Shown here piece after piece: positions 59,161 to 64,000 of a stretch of 64,000 nt of DNA. How positions within the stretch are numbered: the stretch's first letter is position 1; each line of letters starts with the position of its first letter. The notes beneath the pieces are model-generated. The model saw nothing but the letters and a program-made list of their open reading frames with translations. It was not told the origin of the DNA and ran no database searches. This DNA is from Staphylococcus sp. IVB6181 (GTDB lineage: Bacteria; Bacillota; Bacilli; Staphylococcales; Staphylococcaceae), in contig NZ_CP095096.1 in the NCBI RefSeq assembly GCF_025561445.1, forward strand, positions 1-64,000, given 5' to 3'. The translations under genes were made by a program, and so were the position numbers.

Positions 59161-61059
59161 ATGAAAAAAGAGAGATACCCTGATTCAAATCATAAAAATA
59201 AGTTCAGCCATTCATTTAAATTTACAAGTGCTGTTGTATTGTTAAGTACGACGTTATTTAGTTATAACTTAACGTCCACACCTGCTGTGGCAGTGGAAAA
59301 CCAAACAGATATTAAAACCACACAAGATACTAATGCAACAACACTTAAGTCGCGTATAGAAGAAGCGAAAAAAGAAATTAATCTTATTAAAACAATGAAT
59401 GATAGAGATAAAGCTAAATTCAAAACAGATATCGATAAAGCAGAGCGTGTATCGCAAATAGACGCAATTTTAAAAGATGTTAAAGAAAAAGAAACACAAC
59501 TTAAAGAAGATAAAGCAGCTTCTGATTTAACAAAAAATAATGAAACACAATCAAATACTTCTACTCACAATGAAAATCAAACAACTCAAGGTAATGAAGC
59601 AGCGGATGTATCAGACCGATTAGAAAAAGTGCGTGAAGATTTGAATCAAACTTCACAACAAGCACAAACAAGTGATCCAAGTACTTCATCTCAAGTGGCA
59701 GATGCTCAATTAAAGCAGGAAAAGGCCAATCAAAGTATTGATGCATTTATCTCAGATTTAGAAGCACTCTCTCATAAAGTTGATAATGGGAAACTAAATG
59801 ATGGTGAAAGAGACCTTTCTGACAATGAGGACGATAAAGCGGATGAAGTGAACACACAAGCTTCACAAGCATTAAGTACTATTAGACATGATATTGATCG
59901 TGTGACAACTGCACGAGAAACAACGAAACAAGATTTAGACCAATATGTTCAAAATAAAGAGGCCAACTTGCAGGAACTGGAAAATAGATTAGCTGAACGC
60001 CATGAACTTTCAAAATCAAAAGCCGACCATCTCATAAATGAAATTGAAACGACTAAAGAAAACTTAAAACAACAAGATAGTATTGTCTTAGACCGTCTGC
60101 AATCTGCTTCAGATAAACGAGAAGCAGTGAAATCCATTATCGGCAGTACTGTGGATGAACAACAAACACAGTCTATACTTGATCGTATTGAAACTAAAGG
60201 CAAAACAGACTCACAAATTGCGAGCCAAGTCTTAAGTCAATTAGATGGACTCTCTTCCTTCTCAAGCGACAGCTTATTAGAATCTATGTTTGATAAAGCA
60301 GAAGATAAAGAAGCGTTGATTCAGACTTTATTATCTACGAAATTTGAACAACAAGAAGCAGCGGATAAAGCTTCAGAAATCATGCGCAATCATCCAAACA
60401 GTGCACAAATTGTACAACTGCTTAAACAACATTATGGTTCAGATGTTTCAGGCGACGATATTCTTGGCAATGTGATTGACCAAGCACATAATCAGCGCCA
60501 AGCAATTGAAACGATATTAGCTTCTAAATTCAACGATGCTAAAGCACGTGCATTAGCGAATATCATCGTAAAGAAAGAAGATAAGAAGGCTGAACTATTA
60601 AAATTAATGACTTCTGATATTGATCGCCATTTGAATCATTTACTCAAAGTAGATAATGATATCAGTCGATTGAAATCAGATGTACGCGGTATCTTTGATC
60701 CGTTAAAAGACACACCAAGCTTATTGCAGCTGTCTAAAGAAAGCGGATTGGATAAACCATTGCTTGGCAGTCATACAGGCCTATTCAGCGGACCGAGTCT
60801 CCTAGATAAACTGTTAAGCAGAGACAGTGTGTTGGATAAAATTCCTGATATTCCAAATCCTTCGCAAGGACGTGCTTTATCTTTAGGCAATCCGTCTGAT
60901 GACTTCTTAAGCGGTTTATTTGATGATGACGGCAACTTTGATTTGCCGGCAGCGGGTGAAGTCGCTAAACGCTCAGCATTGCCGCTAGGTATTGCATTCG
61001 TTATTATCGGAAGCGGTATTACATGGTTTGTGAAACGCCGTAAAACGAAATCATCTTAA
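59161..61059 (+). CDS. sasF: Cell-wall-anchored surface protein SasF
   Basis: A 632-residue protein with a basic N terminus and signal peptide (hydrophobic core about 20-38). A long Gln/Asn/Asp-rich helical region with coiled-coil character follows. The C terminus has LPAAGE, a hydrophobic span and RRKTK, a sortase A signal of the LPxAG type. SasF and SasD use this Ala variant. Synteny with a glucosaminidase-CHAP autolysin and a YhgE/Pip gene matches the sasF locus of S. aureus, where SasF supports resistance to linoleic acid. AGGAAAGGTGAAG precedes the ATG. Confidence 0.8.
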   Translation: MKKERYPDSNHKNKFSHSFKFTSAVVLLSTTLFSYNLTSTPAVAVENQTDIKTTQDTNATTLKSRIEEAKKEINLIKTMNDRDKAKFKTDIDKAERVSQIDAILKDVKEKETQLKEDKAASDLTKNNETQSNTSTHNENQTTQGNEAADVSDRLEKVREDLNQTSQQAQTSDPSTSSQVADAQLKQEKANQSIDAFISDLEALSHKVDNGKLNDGERDLSDNEDDKADEVNTQASQALSTIRHDIDRVTTARETTKQDLDQYVQNKEANLQELENRLAERHELSKSKADHLINEIETTKENLKQQDSIVLDRLQSASDKREAVKSIIGSTVDEQQTQSILDRIETKGKTDSQIASQVLSQLDGLSSFSSDSLLESMFDKAEDKEALIQTLLSTKFEQQEAADKASEIMRNHPNSAQIVQLLKQHYGSDVSGDDILGNVIDQAHNQRQAIETILASKFNDAKARALANIIVKKEDKKAELLKLMTSDIDRHLNHLLKVDNDISRLKSDVRGIFDPLKDTPSLLQLSKESGLDKPLLGSHTGLFSGPSLLDKLLSRDSVLDKIPDIPNPSQGRALSLGNPSDDFLSGLFDDDGNFDLPAAGEVAKRSALPLGIAFVIIGSGITWFVKRRKTKSS

Positions 61060-61092
61060 TCATTCAATTCATTGAAGAAAAATCATTATAAA

Positions 61093-61140
61093 TAACGCTC
61101 CATTCAAAGGACCAATTGCTTGGTTTTGAATGGAGCGTTT
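61093..61140. terminator. Bidirectional terminator between sasF and the autolysin
   Basis: AACGCTCCATTCAAA / TTGAATGGAGCGTT long stem between convergent genes. Confidence 0.85.
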
Positions 61141-61155
61141 TATCTTTGGAATATT

Positions 61156-63351
61156 TTATTTTTGGCCTTCAATATAACTTAATTCAGATGCATCTTGTGC
61201 GTCTATAGTTCTGTAAGAAATAACGCCTAAACCTTGAACGTTAGATTCAGAAATAACAATAGAACCATCTGGATTAACTTTTTCCACAAAGGCTACATGA
61301 CCATAGATACCGTCTGCACCTTGCTGGCCAGCTTCAAAGACCACTGCACTATGTGCTTTTGGAGCATCAGAGACATGGTAACCTTTACGTTCTGCGCGAT
61401 TATTCCAATTACGCGCATCACCTAAGTCGCCGCTGATAGATTGATTGAATTGTGCCATACGATTATAGACATACCATGTACATTGTCCATGCGGATAAGG
61501 TGTGTTGCCTGTCGTTTCTTCAAACGGTTTAAAGTCTCCATGGCTTTTTGTCGTACTTGGCTGGTAGTCAGATAGGTTAGGCATCTTTTGTTTGTCGAAT
61601 TGTGTTAAATCATAATGACGGATCAGACTGTTCAATTTATCCGCATAACGTGTATCCGTCGCATAAGTTGTAGCTAAGTGTCTTGTTGCGGCACGATAGC
61701 TTGAAGCTTCGCTTTTCCAAGTCGGCTGATAAATCGTCGGATTGCCGTCAATGCCGTTTTTAATTAACGCCGCATAGTCTTCAAGTGATTCTTTTTCACT
61801 TGGATAACTGCGAAATTGTGCAGAGATTTGATACATACTGCTTCCGCTGTCTTCAAGCGTATTAAAAGTCGCAGACTGTCCTTGGTACGCACCCTTAATA
61901 CCAAATAAGTTATAATGCGGTGCACGTGCTAGACTGCTATTGCCTGAGTCTGATTCTAAAATTGCTTGTGCAATCATGACAGAAGCATAAATATCTTCAT
62001 CTTGTCCGATTTGATGTGCATCTTTCGCAATGGATTTAATAAAGTCGCGTGTAGCTTTATTTTCGTTGACTGCGAAATCACCAGACTGTTCTGAGCGGTT
62101 TGATACATTAGGCAACAATTGGAAGGTCGCAGTTGTTCTGAGGTTCGAACGTCTCAAATCACCTTCAAACGATTGTGCAGGTTTTTGTTTATGTTTCCTC
62201 TCTGATTGAGAAGGCAATTGCGGGTTTTTATGATTTTCTTTCGACTGTTTTGAAGATGCTTGTGGCGATTTGGATTGTTGAGGTGTCTTAGGCTGTGCTT
62301 GTTTTTCTTTTTGCGCATCATAATCTGCTTTGCTTTGTTTCGCATCTTCACTGTATTGATCTAGTATCGATTCTAAGACACGGTCATCTGCTTGTGATTC
62401 TGACTCAGGTGCTTTTGTGTCTTCTTGAGTATCTTGCGTTGTATCACTCTCTGATGAAGTGCCTGTATCAGTACCATCATTATCCGGTGTTTCGGTTGGA
62501 TTGGATTCTGAAGGTTCTTGTGTATCTTTATCTATAGTTGCTGAATCATCAGCAGCGTTGGAACCGGCTTCGTCTAGTTGCTGGAGAATGTCATTGTCAT
62601 CTTGTGAGACATCCGGTGAAGTTTCAGAGTCAGCGTTGTTATTTTGTGTATTAGAGTCTTGTGTCTCATTAGAGGATTCAGATACATCGTTGTTGTCTGT
62701 ATCAGTTTCAGGCGCTGGTGTATCAGAATCGGTATCTGGTTGGGATGCTGTTTCATCTTCTGATGGCTGTACTGGTGTTGTTTGATTGTTGGTATCTTCA
62801 TTCATGAAGAAAGTTTCATTAGAACCATTGGGTGCTGGGTTAGACGTTGTTTCCTGTTTGGTTGAAGGCGCTTGGTCTGTTTCATTTTGGCTGCTTTGGA
62901 AGAAGCGGCTGAACCAACTATGGAAACGATGATTGTTTGTACGTTGTTCTGCTGGTTTAAAGAAGTCTAACGTATATTTATCATAATCGCTTGTAGGTGT
63001 ATCAGTGTTAGTTGATGGTTTTGTCGTGTTTTTTTCTTGTGCATTGTCCGCAGCTTTTTGTGCTGACGCTGTTTCATCATGTGTGGACGCTTTAGATTTT
63101 GGTTCTGTTGTTTTAGATGATCCTTTTTCTATGTCATCATCATTTTCAGAAGAAGCAGCTTTTGAGTCATCTGCTTTATCTTCTGTATGTGAAGTGTCCG
63201 ATGATTTTGGTGTGCTGCTTTTCGAATCCTCTTGTGAAACATCAGGTGCAGTGATTTCATCTGAAGCCGCTGTGCTGATATTATTCAAGGGGAAAGATGG
63301 AAGGAGTAATGAAGTCGAAAGCATACAGACGAATAATTTTTGTTTCTTCAT
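61156..63351 (-). CDS. Glucosaminidase-CHAP peptidoglycan hydrolase
   Basis: A secreted 731-residue autolysin. After the signal peptide (about 1-29) comes a 350-residue Ser/Thr/Asp/Glu-rich disordered stretch. Then come a glucosaminidase domain (about 430-590; catalytic Glu in IAQAILESDSGNSSLA, then NLFGIKG) and a C-terminal CHAP amidase/endopeptidase domain (PHGQCTWYVYNR with the Cys, GHVAFVEKV with the His, ISESN). It would cut both glycan and peptide bonds of the wall. CGAGGT precedes the ATG. It is convergent with sasF and divergent from the pip-like gene. Confidence 0.92.
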   Translation of the reverse strand: MKKQKLFVCMLSTSLLLPSFPLNNISTAASDEITAPDVSQEDSKSSTPKSSDTSHTEDKADDSKAASSENDDDIEKGSSKTTEPKSKASTHDETASAQKAADNAQEKNTTKPSTNTDTPTSDYDKYTLDFFKPAEQRTNNHRFHSWFSRFFQSSQNETDQAPSTKQETTSNPAPNGSNETFFMNEDTNNQTTPVQPSEDETASQPDTDSDTPAPETDTDNNDVSESSNETQDSNTQNNNADSETSPDVSQDDNDILQQLDEAGSNAADDSATIDKDTQEPSESNPTETPDNDGTDTGTSSESDTTQDTQEDTKAPESESQADDRVLESILDQYSEDAKQSKADYDAQKEKQAQPKTPQQSKSPQASSKQSKENHKNPQLPSQSERKHKQKPAQSFEGDLRRSNLRTTATFQLLPNVSNRSEQSGDFAVNENKATRDFIKSIAKDAHQIGQDEDIYASVMIAQAILESDSGNSSLARAPHYNLFGIKGAYQGQSATFNTLEDSGSSMYQISAQFRSYPSEKESLEDYAALIKNGIDGNPTIYQPTWKSEASSYRAATRHLATTYATDTRYADKLNSLIRHYDLTQFDKQKMPNLSDYQPSTTKSHGDFKPFEETTGNTPYPHGQCTWYVYNRMAQFNQSISGDLGDARNWNNRAERKGYHVSDAPKAHSAVVFEAGQQGADGIYGHVAFVEKVNPDGSIVISESNVQGLGVISYRTIDAQDASELSYIEGQK

Positions 63352-63564
63352 GAAAATACCTCGCTTAAATATTATACTTTACTATGTACAAACTATCGTT
63401 TGACTTGGTACACTGGTTACAGTCTTATGGTAAGTTGACACCGATTAACTATTTGAGATATACCCTTTCTAATGAAGCCATTATATCAATTTATACAAAA
63501 TAAACAAATAGTGAATTTGAATTAATGTTAGGTTTAAAATAGATACAATTTTAGAGGTGTATAA

Positions 63565-64000
63565 ATGAAGAATGCAATCCAGCTGTTTCTGATGGATTTA
63601 AAGAAAATCATTAAAAACCCAGGTGTGCTGGTGATTTTAGGCGGTATCGCCATACTGCCGTCTTTTTATGCATGGTTTAACTTGGATGCGACTTGGGATC
63701 CGTACGGAAACACAAAAAATATAAAAATTGCTGTGGTTAATGAGGATAAAGGAGATAAAGTCAAAGGCAAACAGATTAACGTAGGCGACACCATTGTCGA
63801 TACCTTAAAGAAAGATGATCACTTTGACTGGGAATTTGTCAGCCGGAAGAAAGCTGACCATGACTTGAGGATGGGTAAATATTACGCTGCGATGTACATA
63901 CCTGATAAGTTCACCCATCAAATTACAGGAACATTGAGAAAAGACCCTCAACAAGCAGATGTAGAATATAAAGTGAACCAAAAACTGAACGCAATTGCGC
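63565..64000 (+). CDS. YhgE/Pip-family membrane protein (partial)
   Basis: The first 145 residues of a YhgE/Pip (phage-infection-protein-like) membrane protein, cut by the window end. The N-terminal membrane helix is followed by the family stretch LPSFYAWFNLDATWDPYGNT and an extracytoplasmic region (IAVVNEDKG...). Full proteins have about 900 residues with C-terminal helices like an ABC-2 permease. In staphylococci the gene lies near sasF. GAGGTG precedes the ATG. Confidence 0.88.
   Translation, partial: MKNAIQLFLMDLKKIIKNPGVLVILGGIAILPSFYAWFNLDATWDPYGNTKNIKIAVVNEDKGDKVKGKQINVGDTIVDTLKKDDHFDWEFVSRKKADHDLRMGKYYAAMYIPDKFTHQITGTLRKDPQQADVEYKVNQKLNAIA

Noticed and set aside
62295-62785. Plus-strand frames opposite the autolysin linker
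   Set aside because: Repetitive Ser/Asp/Thr codons on the minus strand create long open frames on the opposite strand.

Overview
The window is the replication-origin end of a low-GC Firmicutes chromosome. Gene order and protein sequences point clearly to Staphylococcus: dnaA at base 1, then dnaN-yaaA-recF-gyrB-gyrA-nnrD-hutH-serS, the yybS-gdpP-rplI-dnaB set, purA, tRNA-Glu/Asp, the walRKHIJ operon, rlmH (the SCC target gene) and a sasF-autolysin-pip block. It is not S. aureus. The azlCD genes after serS and the adsA/sasH gene between walJ and rlmH, both usual there, are missing. A coagulase-negative food/skin species (for example the carnosus/condimenti group) is possible, but I cannot fix the species from sequence alone.

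Layout. Positions 1-28622 are conserved core: DNA replication (oriC lies at 1366-1621), gyrase, histidine breakdown, a T-box-controlled serS, c-di-AMP hydrolysis, purine synthesis and the essential WalRK cell-wall regulon. An apparently complete IS3/IS150-group element (28668-30281), with a canonical A_AAA_AAG frameshift site, sits between walJ and a strong terminator. The spacer in front of rlmH (30282-30883) carries a second dense cluster of DnaA boxes and candidate small transcripts.

The 3' end of rlmH is an SCC attachment site. A 15-bp direct copy recurs at 39540-39554, with symmetric TACCAT/ATGGTA inverted hexamers 5 bp inside each copy. This outlines an 8.2-kb SCC-like island without ccr recombinase genes. 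The island is mostly defence debris: a broken HEPN gene, a collapsed restriction-modification system, a deleted group II intron and another broken ORF. It also has one intact large gene, a RloC-like anticodon nuclease (ABC-type ATPase, zinc-hook Cys pair, PrrC-like R-x3-E...H site), and two wall-polymer genes (CDP-glycerol glycerophosphotransferase and a GT4 glycosyltransferase).

Positions 39555-59125 are species-variable metabolism and stress genes: an ArsR regulator, an esterase, two Hsp31/PfpI paralogues, an aromatic-amino-acid-decarboxylase-like enzyme translationally coupled to a SAP-like protein, two membrane-anchored low-complexity proteins, a PD-(D/E)XK nuclease, a run of oxidoreductases, a CobB sirtuin that has lost all four zinc cysteines, and an EVE-HNH modification-dependent nuclease. 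The window closes with surface genes: sasF, a glucosaminidase-CHAP autolysin and a YhgE/Pip membrane protein cut by the window edge.
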